Source: Annona cherimola (lineage: Eukaryota > Streptophyta > Magnoliopsida > Magnoliales > Annonaceae). From it: 64,000 bases of DNA. The stretch's first letter is position 1, and the number at the start of each line of letters is the position of its first letter. The position numbers and the translations under genes were made by a program. The stretch spans positions 11,686,264 through 11,750,263 of the forward strand of contig CM059972.1 of assembly GCA_030490835.1 (NCBI GenBank), written 5' to 3'. The notes beneath the pieces were generated by a model that saw only the letters and a program-made list of their open reading frames with translations, did not search any database and was not told the DNA's origin. Shown one piece after another: positions 35,801 to 48,200 of this stretch.

Positions 35801-38800
35801 TCTTGGGACATTCCTTTACCTCTTCTTCACAAGTACAGCACTTGGGATTGCAGTAAGTTGTAGTCTTTTATTGTTGAAGTGCAATATGTAATCATGTTTC
35901 AATTAACATGCTGATTTCTACCAGTGTTCACCATCGCTAGTCACAGTCAAAGGACATCATCATTCAAAACTCAGGCCAATCTGATTGTGTTCATCATTTG
36001 ACCAACTGAACTAGAAATTTTTTCAGTTTCATGTTAGAAAACGTCAAAAAGAAGTTATGAAGTTAAAATATGGCGCAACTATGCTCTCGATGTTAGAAAG
36101 AATGATAGTGTCTTAGTTTAGCTTTTAAATCAGGAAAATTTTTAAAGATAATAATAAATAAAATTTGTGTTATGATTAAAAGATTTAGTTTTAGTAGACT
36201 GTTTCTAATTTAACATTTTCAATTCATTTTTTCATCCATACTGTGTGTGAGTTTGAAGTGTTTCCAAGTGTAATGCTAGATTTGTGCAGATGAACAATGT
36301 CATCTAATATGCAATCATTGGCACTTATTTCAGGTGGGACTGTTAAGTGCATATGGCATAAAGAAATTCTACTTTGGAAGGTTTGATTATATGCTTTAAC
36401 TTCCTAATCTGTTTGCATGTTTCTTTATCCTTTTCATACTACTAGCACTATTTATTATCTGGATCTAACATTTACTTTTCAACTAGCCTATGTACTAATT
36501 GTTTGTTGAGCAAGATAGCCAATATTTTTTCACCCATTTAATACTATTCAATTTCACTAAGTTTTCCAAAGAACTTATCATGAATATAAGGATTAAGGAA
36601 GAATTGTAGAAATACATATTTCCATTGAGGTGTTGTGAACTATTACTTCAAATAAAATTGATTATATGAGTGGATATAATGTGAAATATCTGAATTTCAA
36701 GCTGAATAACTTAGAAACAAAAACCAAGGTTCTATTATCTTTGCAAATGGTAGATCCAGCTAGCCAGATCTATCTTGCAAATTTACCAGTGAAGAGGAGC
36801 AAAGAAATTGACATACAGCATTCAAAATCAGAGTTTTGCATCCATGAAAGTATTTATCAGAATGTTTTAAATGTTATGCTATAAATTTATGAATTTTACT
36901 TCATTGTGTATGGTTTTTAGTTCCCGTATGTTTTTTTTTTTCCAGGCATTCAACAGATCGTGAATTTGCAATTATGATACTTATGGCTTATTTATCTTAC
37001 ATGGTGGCAGAGGTATTTTTGATATTTCATTTCAATTATTATTATTTTTTTGACCTCAAAATGATCATATTTCACTAGCTTCTATCAGAGTACCTTGCAT
37101 TAAAGAATAACAGTCAATATCTAATGTTTAGTAGGCAGGAGCCAGTGATTTGCGTGGAAATTTTTCATGGCAACTATGGAACAATCAAGTTTGCATTTTG
37201 TTTCCCAACTTTTTATGGGGGCTATAATTTTCAAATTTTGATATATGTCTGCCTATGGCTGGAGTCTTCCATGGCAAGACACCAATATTTACAAACCTGA
37301 AACGACACATGAATATACTAATTTGATTAGAGGAAGAAAAACTCTTGAATTTAGTCATATAGCTCATGCCACCAAGTGGATGGCATAAAGAGTATTGGTG
37401 GTGTGTCTAACTCAAGTATGGCTGGAAGTGATCAGATGATCTAGGACTTAAGAGGAATTTTTTTGGGTATGTCACTGCGTTGTCATTGTTTGGACAGGAT
37501 TTCATGGTTGCCAAACAACATATTTTCTTTTAGAAATAACAACAAAGAGAAATAATAACAACAATATTGCTAAAAAAGAAAAAATAATAATGATATTGCC
37601 AAAAGTGTTCTTTCCCATTTGGGAAAGGAAAAATGTAGTCTATTTTACAAGTGCAATGTTTCAATGCATTGAAATTCATTGAAATTTTAGTTCGTCTAAG
37701 TGCAAAATCCATTTTTAAATTTTTTTTATAAAACTATTAATCTATGTGTATATAATATATAAACCAAGTTTACCATTTTTAGAGATGTTTATCTTTCTTT
37801 TTTGATTTTTAAATATTGGAGGTTTTAGTCATTTTTAAATGACTACTGTACCCTTATTTTTAAAAATAAAAAAATATATACACATTTCCGAAAATAGTAA
37901 CATTTAACACATAAGTTAAATGTACTTAAATTAATAGTTTTATAAAAAATTCAATAAAATTTTAAAAATGGGTTTTGTGTCTAAGTGTACTAAAATTTTA
38001 ATGCTGGAAGCAACAAAAGAGGACTCATTTTACAAATATGGAAAAAAATTCTGCACAATCATAGTGCATAAAAATTCTTCAACCTCGTAACAGATGGAGC
38101 CTACTTCTTCCTGGGGCTAACTTCCAGTTGTCTTGACATGATTAAAATAATGCTGTTTTGTAAACATGCCTCTCATCCTCGAAGATGGCATCTTTTAATT
38201 ATTACAAGTATTCACAATTCAGTTATTTCTATTACTGGGTGATCGTAACATACAGGGTATTATTTTTAATTCATTTTTTTTCTTTGTTTTTCAGCTATGT
38301 TCTCTTAGTGGAATTTTAACTATTTTCTTTTGTGGCATTGTTATGTCACATTATACATGGCACAATGTTACCGAAAGCTCTCGGATCACATCTAAGTATG
38401 CACCCTTTGTTTTTGGAGCATTACTTCTCATTTAATATTCCTTGATTTAATATTCCTTGATTTTCTTTCGCTTGACATCATTTATGGTTCCTTTGATTAA
38501 CATTTGTAACTTAACGTAAGCTGTTTATAGGGAATATTCAATTGAGGCAGAAAATTGACGAAAAATCCCAAAAAGAAATGAGCAAGATGACATCATTTTC
38601 TTTTATAAAGGGATTTTTGCAAATATGCCTACAAGGTTTGACCAATATTGCATTCGTGTCCCAAAATTTGTCGCAATTGCATGCCCATAAGGTTTACATA
38701 AAATTGCAAGCAGTTCCATTCATTAGAATGCCATTAGAATTTTCTATAAAATCATAATAATGAGCTTTTATCCAAGTGAGATACTTGCAATTTTTGTAGC

Positions 38801-41800
38801 CGTATTTGCACCACATTTGCAAAATATGGTTACAACATTTACAAAAATTGCGAGTGTATCACTTGACTTAAAGATCGTTATAACTATTTTACAAAAACTT
38901 CTAATGGCACCTTAACAAAAGGAACACACTTGCAATTTTATGCAAACCTTGTGAACATATTTTCAATTTTGGCAAACTTAGGAATATGGATGCAATATTG
39001 GTCAAACTTTGTAGGCATATTTACGAAAATCTCTATAACAAAAAGAAACTCTCACATAGTGTGACAATTGAAATGTTGCCGAGCAGGTGCACGAAACATG
39101 CTTGGTTTACATTCATTTGCTTATTTAAATGCCATATTTGCTTCTAGTCTTGAATGTCATTATAGACTCGTAAAGTTGAGACTTTAGTGCAATACTATTA
39201 GCAATGTATTTTAATCATGTTATTCCCTATATCATGTCATTGTACATTTTCATTTAGTCTCCTAGCATACACAGAGATTTGTGCTTATAACTATTCTAGT
39301 TCACCTTCTTTGTTTCCATGTTTCATCACAACTATGCTGCTACTGATTTTGTTATATTTGTACTATTAGGCTTCCATCAAATTTATGATTTTATATTGTG
39401 AACAACCTTACTCTACTTTCCCTTATTTTAATAGGCAATAAAATGAGGGAAAGGAGACTCAAGTGGTTTGGGCATGTTAAATGAAATGACACAAATTGAA
39501 TTTATTCCAATAGATGATTATAAGGTAATGAGATAAAGACCCAAAAACATAGATATAAGTAAGAAAGATATAACAAGATTAGAGGTTATTGAGAACATCA
39601 TTCGTGATTGTAAAGAATAATGCAATAGGATCAATGGAGCTGACACAACATTAGTGGAAAACAACTTATGATGACAGTGATGATGAATGTTTTGACCCTC
39701 ACTCCGGAAACTGAGATGACTTTGCAAGCAAAATAAAAACCTACTGAGTTTGCAAAGTTATACAACCATGAAAAGTTTGATTATTTGATAGTGTTCTGGT
39801 GTGGATAAAAAGAATTATTACTTTTTTTTTATTGCGAAAAAGGAGTATTATTTGTGAATAGTATTTGAGCTTTCCCACAAGACAATAAAATTTTTGCTTA
39901 AATGTTTTATTTTTTTACACTTGTATCATGTGACTCCTTTATAATGTGAATGATCTCAGGCATGCATTTGCAACAATTTCATTTATTGCGGAAACATTTA
40001 TATTTCTATATGTCGGAATGGATGCCTTGGATTTGGAGAAATGGAAAACAAGTAAAGCAAGGTAATACTCACAATATGAAACTGCTTTTCATTTTGAATT
40101 TAGGCACCATTGTCTTGCCAAAACTTATGTTTTTGCCATTTTGATTTGAAAATTTTCATTTAAATGAGTGGATGGTTATGGTTTTAGTTTAATATTTGAT
40201 AGGAGTCTCATAAGTTGAGCATTTTTTTCTATTCTATACCTAATCAATAGAATGAGAAAGGAAAAATTTATTTGTTAAGATGACAATATAGCCATCAATT
40301 TGCCTCGATTTGATATCATTTGCATCACTTTTGCCCCGTTTCGTGTTAGGGAATAAAAACTAAAACAAGCCAACTTTTGTTTATCCTTTCTGCAATAAAG
40401 GCGAGTAATCGGGTTTTTTGCATGATAAACCCTCTAACTTTGGCCAATTGCATTTTATACCCCGAACTTTGACTGTTTACATTTTAAACCCTGAAAACTT
40501 TGGCTCTTTGCATTTTAAACCCTGACCCATAAACGGTGTTTAAAACTACCATTTACCTATGTGAAATGTCATACTTATCCTCTCGTATAAAAAAACATAA
40601 ATGCAAAAGAAATCCTAAATCCTGGCAGCGGCAAGAGGAGTCCCCAAATCGCCATTGGCAGGAAGCGTAATGGGTTTGATGGACGAGAGGTGTAATGGGT
40701 TTGATGGAGGAGGAGATGGGCATGGATATGATGACTGAGTTGTTGAAGCTGAACAGAGGTGGTGATCCAGTTTCTGAAAATAGAGATGGGAGGAACTGCC
40801 GAATTTGGCAAATTTGTTGAGGGATTTACATCACCCGCATGGCCATTGTTGGAGACAGTAGAGGAAGATTTGCATGGTGGTGAGCAGTGGGTGCAATCTC
40901 TTTTTCCACCACCTCCCGACGTGTGGTGGTGGAAATGATCGACAGCCGAGAGCTTGCAGATCAGAGGAAGAACAACGTCCATGAGATTGCTATTCTTCAA
41001 GCCCGACAAAAATATATCCTCGTTGCCCCCAAATCTCCAATCACATTCTCGGGCTTCCACCTCACCTCTGCCTCGTACCACTGCCGCTGCTTGCTCCCCC
41101 ATCACAGGAATGAGTCCACTGTGCGATCATAGCCGACACCGAGTCCACGTTCGACTTCAGATTTCACAACTGCTTCAAAAATCACGATCGAAAAGAGGAG
41201 GCAAAGTTGGAGTACCCATCCGATATTTTATCACCAGAGCTTCATCCCTGGTTCGTCTCTCCTGCTAGAACTCATCGCCAAGAGTGAAAACCCATATGAG
41301 GAGCTTGACAACATGACCTTGAACTCCATACCCATGTTCCATGACCGGATAAAGTTAACCAGCCGCGCACCGAGCTGCTCATAAGGGAGGTCCAGGATAG
41401 GAGGACACAGTCGCTGGCCTCAGTGACGATGAGGCAGAGCAGCAGCAGGCCATTGGGGTGGTCAGCAAGGGCATCGAGCAAGGTGGGGATTTGCATGCAG
41501 TGAGTTGCACTGAGGTCGACAAGGTGCATGATGTAGAAGCCCTTGATGGCATTGAGGATGGCAGCGTTGGCGGCGACAAAGCCGAAGCGGTGCCAGAGGT
41601 GAAGTCAATGAAGCTGGCGAAAATCCATCTCCTACAGTTGGCTACAGCAAACCCATCTCTATTACAACGCCAGCAAGATCCATGCCAACCATGCTGAATC
41701 TGCTACCAACCACCATTAGCGGATTTTCTTCTCCCATCTACGAACCCATCAACAACTTTTGTCTGATATGTAAATTTTCTACTCCCATCAGCAAACCCAT

Positions 41801-44401
41801 CCCAAATTTTCTTCCACTTGTGAACTCTGGGCTGTTGATCGTTACCATTGCCCCACCTTATCCTGGTTATCAATAGGAGAAGCATCCCATTGCCCTATGT
41901 ATTCTGGTCCCTCTTGAAGGTTATCTATGTCATTTTAAAATTATCAGTAGGGAAATGTTCCTACTTCATATGTTTTACAGGCAGTTTTAGACGCCGTTAC
42001 AGACTGAGGTTTAAATTGGAAAGGAACAAATTTTTTGGGGATTAAAATGCAAAAGATGTGGCCACTGCCATCAAATTTCCTTCCCTCCACTAAAAATTTA
42101 TTGTGGATTTTCATGCATATCTCACAAACAATAGCCATGAAATCTTGTCCAATTGTTTTCGAAAATGTAAATTATTCCAAAGACGATCAAGGTCCAAATT
42201 TCAGATGAAGAGAACATGAGTATACAATTTTCATGCAGGAATCTTTAACTAAAGAATGAAGTATTTTGTACAATGTAGACTAAGCTTCCATTTGTGAATT
42301 CCTTTCAGTGCAGGAACTTCAATTGCTATCAGTGCAACATTATTAGCTTTGATTCTAATTGGGAGAGCTGCTTTTGTTTACCCACTATCAAACTTTGCAA
42401 ATTGTTTTAAAACTAGGGTCAGTACAATTATAGATCTTCGTCAACAGGTAAGTTTTTCATGAAATTCCAAAACCATGTGGCTATGGAAATTTTATAATTA
42501 GCCAGTCTTTGACCTGCTATGATTGGCATCTTTCAGTTTATAATATGTTGGGCTGGCTTGATGAGAGGGGCAGTTACTATTGCTTTATCTTACAACAAGG
42601 TACATATTGATTCTTTGCTTTTACGTATATGGAGTATGGGTTGTTACTCTTTTTCTTCTCTTCAATATGCCAAAGACCTTGTTGGTATTAAAGCTGTCAT
42701 GGAATGCCCACCCAATCTGATTTCATAATGAAGTATAGGGAATCATAATTCTACCCACGAAAAGCTCAAAATTCAAATTTTTTCCTGTTGATAGATTTGC
42801 AAAGTTTCTATTCATAATCCTATACTGCTTATGCATGAACAGTCTTGGCTGTTGATGAATCCTTTAAGAGTTGCTGATTTGAATCCTTCATTGTGCAGTT
42901 TTCATCATCTAGCTCTTCAACAGCACAAGATTATGCTCTTATGATCACCTGCACCATAATTGTGGTCCTCTTCAGCACAGTGGTATGTCAGCTGTTGCTT
43001 TGATCTGATCAAATCTATGATGTAATTTTTCTTGAGTTTAGCAAGCTCAAGAAGAATTAGTATGCAAGCTGAATCATCATGTGACTGTCCAGATGCATAT
43101 TTCTATTGCTCTAGGTTTTACATATGGTACTATGTACTATGTAGGTGGTCCTTTCCATTTAAGAAATTATAACTTGTCCAGCTATAATTTCCTATCATTA
43201 ACAATTGGGCTAGCTTCTATAAAACCCATTTTCCATGTAACCTCTATCTTTAATATTTTGATAATTGATGGAAAATTCATTCCATCTATTGTACTTAACA
43301 TTATTTACATTATCATGGAAACTTTTTTACTTTTTTAGTATTACGGTATATGGGTTCCATCTATAAATGTATAAAATCAATATAATAAAATGGTTTAATG
43401 TTAAAATATCAATTTTAAAATAGTTTCTCAACATCTAAATTACCTAAAATATCACTACTATGTGGATAAATAATTCTATAAAATATTATTACATTCTAAT
43501 ATATGTATGAATGGATCTAAGTATTTTTTATAATTTACACATGAATATATATATATTTTTTGAGCAAATGTGGCTCATGCGCATACTTGATTTAGATGAA
43601 ATTTAGTCTTTTAGCTAAATAAGTGACTTGAAATGCAATGAGTGGATTGAATTTTACACTAATAATCAATATCTTAAAAATTAAGGGGAGTTATGTGAGA
43701 CCGCTTTTATGTTATATTGAAGTGAAGTCCATTAACAATAATAGTAGCTGCTCGCTTTCCTCCACATTTATTTTACGGAGACAATTATGCGTGTCTTTTG
43801 ACTTTCTCATCCTTCAACATATTTCAAAGTCAGTGAACTGTATATGTGCATGTATGTATTTATGTATAAAAATAGAAAAATTTTACTCATGTATGTCACA
43901 CCATCTTGTGATGGGAAGTATAATAGGTAGAATTATCAGAAGGAATTTTCATCTATCCCCTATCTTCTCTTCTCTCTCTCTTTTTTTTTCCTGTTATTCT
44001 TTGCTCAGGAGCTTCCTCGTTCCATCTTGTTGTTGGATTTCAAGGAAATTAAGGATTGAATGGTGTTCCGTGAGCAGGTTTTTGGGTCAGTTACAAAGCC
44101 ACTGATGGAAGCGTTTTTGTTTAGAAGAATAAAACCAGGGAATCAAGAATCCGATCCAGCAAGCCTAGAAGATATACGCCTGCTATTTCTCGAAAGAGAA
44201 AATGCAGCTGCAGCTGGCCTCCCAGTGCCAAATCCAATGAGAAGCAGCTTAACCTTGCTGATAAGACATCCCACCTCAACCGTCCACTATTTTTGGAGGA
44301 AATTCGATGATAGATTTATGAGGCCCATCTTTGGGGGGCGTGGCTTTGTACCATTTGTTCCTGGTTCTCCAAGTGGTGCCGAAGAGCATGAGAGTGTTTG
44401 A
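32556..44401 (+). CDS. NHX: Vacuolar-type Na+(K+)/H+ antiporter, NHX family
   Basis: Fourteen exons: 32556-32735, 32898-33016, 33900-33997, 35373-35432, 35514-35560, 35658-35852, 36334-36380, 36946-37012, 38295-38395, 39960-40061, 42309-42447, 42537-42599, 42899-42982 and 44078-44401. They give 541 residues, normal for class I NHX, with all phases consistent. It exchanges cytosolic Na+ or K+ for vacuolar H+, driving salt sequestration, pH control and turgor. Visible marks: CACIIIGHLLEENRW near the N-terminus, LFFIYLLPPIIFNAG (the amiloride-binding segment), GAIFSATDSVCTLQ, LVFGEGVVNDATS with the conserved Asn-Asp pair, AETFIFLYVGMDALD, GLMRGAVTIALSYNK, and a cytosol- or lumen-facing tail ending RFMRPIFGGRGFVPFVPGSP. 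The sequence matches the vacuolar NHX1-4 clade rather than endosomal NHX5/6. Which member it is cannot be told here. Confidence 0.93.
32777..32850 (+). repeat. Long (CT)n microsatellite in NHX intron 1
   Basis: About 28 uninterrupted CT units inside a 162-base intron, ending about 45 bases before the acceptor. It makes up over a third of the intron, so repeat length directly sets intron length. Confidence 0.9.
37695..38040. mobile_element. Foldback element in NHX intron 8
   Basis: Left arm TTTTTTATAAAACTATTAAT and right arm TTAATAGTTTTATAAAAAAT are inverted copies. ACCATTTTTAGAGATG and TAAATGTACTTAAATTAATA place it with the element at 52864-53173. Non-coding. Confidence 0.55.
38610..39033. 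mobile_element. Long-inverted-repeat element, copy B, in NHX intron 9
   Basis: Left end GGGATTTTTGCAAATATGCC, then GTTTGACCAATATTGCAT. The right end is the inverse (ATGCAATATTGGTCAAACTT, GTAGGCATATTTACGAAAAT). Arms are about 100 bp. Same family as 10018-10462 and better preserved. Non-coding. Confidence 0.65.
39427..39690 (+). mobile_element. RTE LINE 3' fragment in NHX intron 9
   Basis: AATAAAATGAGGGAAAGGAG and TCAAGTGGTTTGGGCATGTT correspond to the KMRENRLRWFGHV part of the SP1 LINE, and the piece ends with GATGACAGTGATGATGAATG. It is only the last 260 bases of such an element, heavily worn. Confidence 0.65.
40395..42060. mobile_element. Putative MULE-like insertion carrying gene fragments, in NHX intron 10
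   Basis: A GC-richer block of about 1.3 kb is bordered by facing sequences: on the left TTGCATTTTAAACCCTGACC and ACGGTGTTTAAAACTACC, on the right (inverted) TTGCATTTTAATCCCC and ACGGCGTCTAAAACTGCC. Such TTGCATTTTAAACCC termini are common in plant DNA transposons of the Mutator type. The interior contains a broken GRAS-gene piece on the minus strand plus unidentified sequence (40575-41090). Exact ends and a target duplication were not pinned down. Confidence 0.55.
41109..41625 (-). pseudogene. GRAS transcription factor fragment, SCL32-like, broken
   Basis: Read on the minus strand, successive pieces match GRAS landmarks in the right order: LWHRFGFVAANAAILNAI, MHLVDLSATHCMQIPTLLDA (the VHIID-type motif with the HCMQIPTL variant of the SCL32 group), then LDLPYEQLGARLVNF, MEFKVMLSSSSYGF, EALVIKYRM and finally YDRTVDSFL. 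The pieces lie in different frames, so at least two frameshifts are present, and parts of the PFYRE and SAW regions are missing. It has no start codon of its own and sits inside the NHX intron on the opposite strand. It cannot make a GRAS protein. Confidence 0.7.
43240..43760 (+). repeat. Dispersed repeat, copy 1, in NHX intron 13
   Basis: Shares long stretches with 53430-54200, for example ATCTAAGTATTTTTTATAAT, CTATAAAATATTATTA, and GTTATGTG near the end. This copy is uninterrupted, while the other has a MITE inserted. Type unknown, non-coding. Confidence 0.65.
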
Positions 44402-44611
44402 AAGTAGACATGCTGTGATTATTAGAATAATCTTTTATTAGAGGGCAAGAGTTCTTGTGCATTTGACATAAATGTAATATTTTTTAGCAATGTTGCGACT
44501 GAGGCTTAAAAATGATATGTTGAGGAGAATATTTGTATTGTCTGCTTGGTAGAAAGCCTTGGATATTATTTTTTGTACAATTCATTTTTTTTAATCATAT
44601 GAAACACATTA

Positions 44612-44915
44612 GGGTTGTGTTTGAAATTAATAAAACACCTTTGGATGAAAATTTTTGATGTAAAAGTTTTTAAAATGGAAAAAAATGATGTTATATAATA
44701 GGAGTAATAATAAGGAGTAAATAAAAATAAAGTAAAATAAATACGTTAATTGTATATGTTGTGGGGTGGAAATGATTGAAAAGTAGGATATTTATATAAG
44801 AAAATATGAAAAATAGTTAAAAAAATAGGATAGTTACGAAAAAATGAAAAAGTTTTAGATTGAAAAAATTTTAATTTTAAAGTTTTTTTATATGAACAAA
44901 TACACTATGGATCTT
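44612..44915 (+). mobile_element. MITE, GGGTGTGTTTGG family, between NHX and LFG
   Basis: Starts AGGGTTGTGTTTGAAATTAA and ends GAACAAATACACTATGG. The interior has GATGTAAAAGTTTTTAAAAT and AGTAGGATATTTATATA. It occupies much of the 865-base interval between the NHX stop and the LFG start codon. Confidence 0.6.
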
Positions 44916-45266
44916 TTAAATACAATCTTCTCGCATACCCTCTCTCGAGTTTTATGTGTCCAAACAAAATTAAAAATTATAGTTCAAAAGAATATTGAAA
45001 AGTTATACTTAAAGCTATTTTACAGCTTAATATTATAGTTCATTTTGTGATTTTTAAATTACAATGCTTAATTTGTAAATAGTTAAACCATTGGAGCTAC
45101 TTTGAAATTAAGACAATTATGGGGGTAAAATGTGCAAAGCCCCCAAAATTTCGGCTCCGGGAATCTGCAGGGCTAACCCCCGGCGTTCCGCCATTTCTGT
45201 TTGTCCTCTGGAATTTCCTGACTGAGAGAGTGGGAGAGGAGAGGTAGAGAAGAGGTGAAGGGGACA

Positions 45267-48200
45267 ATGTATGGATTTACGAGTGTGGCGAAGGGTGATC
45301 TGGAGGAGGGAACCCTCCATCCAGGCCTCAGCATTGCCGAGAACGCTTTCCGGTGGGGATTCGTCCGCAAGGTCTATGGAATCCTCGCCGCTCAGCTCTT
45401 CCTCACCACCATCGTCTCCGCCACCACCGTTTTGCACGCTCCCATCAACGAAGCCCTGCGCGAGACCCCCGGACTTGCATTTGGTGCTGCGCTCCTGCCC
45501 CTCTTTTGTAAGATCCCTTTCCAAATTTTGGGCCTTTCGTTTCTCTCTCTCTCTCTCTCTCTCTCTCAGTGCGTGTTGGATTTCTTGCTTTTGGATGTTG
45601 AATTGCGGTTTTGGGACTTGCGATTTGGAATTAATGGCATTAGGGTTGGTGGGTGCGCTTCTGTCAGAAGATTTGGCATTTGCCTGCTGGTGACTTTCTT
45701 CCTTTAAAGACAGTATAGTGTGCTGGTGGCTTTATGGCTGGCCTTAAAGAGTGTCGAACCGTAAGCTTTTTGCGGAAGTTCAGAAAACTGGAGTCATGTT
45801 GTGTAATCTGTAACGACGCGAGGGTGGCATTGTGGGATTTTCCATTCATGTGGAATCATAGAGACATGGAGCCGCCATATGGGAGAAGATTGGAATTCTA
45901 TTTGCAACTCTTCCTCTGGATTGAAAAGTAGCATGATGTGTAGTGTGTGCTCCCCTTTCTAGGGCATTATTACTTCAGGAATTCACATGTGACAGGTGAT
46001 GCATTGGTTGGTTCATATTTAAGTTGTCCTTATGACTCATTTAGATGCTCCAACTGATGGATTTTCATGAGGTGATGAAACTTATGTCTGGAAAAATTCC
46101 TCATTAGTTGTTCTAGCAGTTGGGTTTGAAGAAATTGAGTGCCTCTTCATGTTGAATTTGGGTTTTGGGTTTTGGGATGGTTTCATGTATGTGATTGACA
46201 TTTCAGCCGTATTGATGACATGTGGCAGTTATGCTTTGCAACTTGGTTTTCATGGTGGGTCCAGTAGGGGAAGTTCGAGAGTTAAGGAAAGTGATAAACT
46301 AAGTAGCACATGCATGATGAAGAGACAATGATGGTGGCAGCGGTGGTCATTGAAGTCCTCCAATTTCGCGCCATTGAAGGGTTGAGGACTCTAATGAGGA
46401 GAAACAACTAGAAATAAAGGGATAAAATCATTAACTGGTTGGGTTAATTAAAGAAATTGAGATCACATCTTCATGTTGATGATATCACATACCTGATTGA
46501 CATTTCTGCCACATTGTTGACATATGGCAGGCATACTCTGCAACTTGGCTTTAAGGAAAGTGACAAACTGAGTGGCACACACATGATGATGGTGATTGAA
46601 GTCCACGAATTTTGTGCCGATGAAACTTGAGGACTCTAATGTACAGATTTGGGTTGAAGTTAAAAGGGTTATGAATTGGTTGAAGACTAAAGGACTCAAA
46701 TGAATAGAAATAATTAGTAATTGAGAGCCGAAAACCCACTGAAGAAGCTTAGACTTTAGGAGTTCGCAATGGATATGATAGTTTTTATTGTTGAGGATTG
46801 AAATGATGATGATGATTATGACGATGCCTACAATAAAAGAACTTAGCAGCAATAATGCACTATTTATGATGAATTTTTTTCTTGAAAAAAAATTAGGGTG
46901 AATTCTTCATATACCCATGAATTTTATCACTAATTCCACTTATAGTCTTATACCCACCAGTTTTTAAAAATGTCTCTCATACCTATGAATTTTCATTTTA
47001 ATTCCACATATATCCATGCCGGTAGGGATTCGTTAAAGGGGTTGTTAACCCTTTGTGAAATGACGAAAATATCCATCTCTAATTATGATTTTATTGCTAA
47101 AAATTCATATCATAATGAATTTTTAGTAATTCTATAACTATAAAATCATTTACGAATTTTTAATTTTTAGCAAACCGATTTCAAATTATATTAGGATGTG
47201 GGCATATTCGTCATTTCATAGGAGGACTAACGACCCATTTAATGGATTTGTAACGTGTGGATATAAGTGGAATTTTAAGCAAATTACGTGGGTGTATTTG
47301 AAAATTTTGGAAGTTCATGGGTATAAGTGGAATTAGGGGTAAAATTCGTGGGTATATGTGGAATTTGCCAAAAAAATTGCCATGCAGGAAGCAATTTATC
47401 ATATTGAAGTTCTTCAATGATGCAACATTCAAGATTTGAGAGTCTAATAATGAGGAATAATTAGCAATGGAAGGCTAGAAATCATATGAAGAAGATCCAA
47501 AGAGCCTTGGGCTGAGGAGGTAACGAGGTATATCAAAGGCTCTCTTTTTTGTGGCAGACAATTCCAGCTGATTGAATGATTCCTCATTAGCAAGGGCAAG
47601 TCTTCTTGATCTATTAATGTTCATAAAGGAAGGGAAACAAGCTGGGACAAGACTGAAATTATGAGGATGGAACTGGATTAGTATATCTTGAAAGTAATGC
47701 TTCAAAACAAGAATAGTCATAGCAAAAAGTGTGGTTATGGTATAATCTAGTGAATTCTGTTTATAAATTTTGTAATCCAACATCCAATAAGAAGATTGGT
47801 ACCGAGATTTGTTTGCAGAGCATCTTTATCCTACAACCTAGTCGTATGATTATTCATGTCAACCGTTTTAGATGGACTGACGAGCTGTGTATATGTCAAA
47901 TTAATTTGCTCGTTTTAACGCAAGTATACGTGCCGATCAAGTAATAAAGAGTGAGCAGAATATCGTTCCCACGAGGATTGTGTTAAACGGATTAGCGCCT
48001 TAAACTTCAATTGTCTAAAATGAATCGGCAATTAAATGAGAATTGTTTTTCAAGAACTAAATTCTAACTAAACTAAGCAAGAATTAACCAAATATGAAGT
48101 AGCTACTGATGAGATTTCCTTGAAATGATTTTAGATGGATGAGAATATGAATTCATTGATTCATATCTATGTCATATTGGATCCTATTTAAGTTGGTTGT

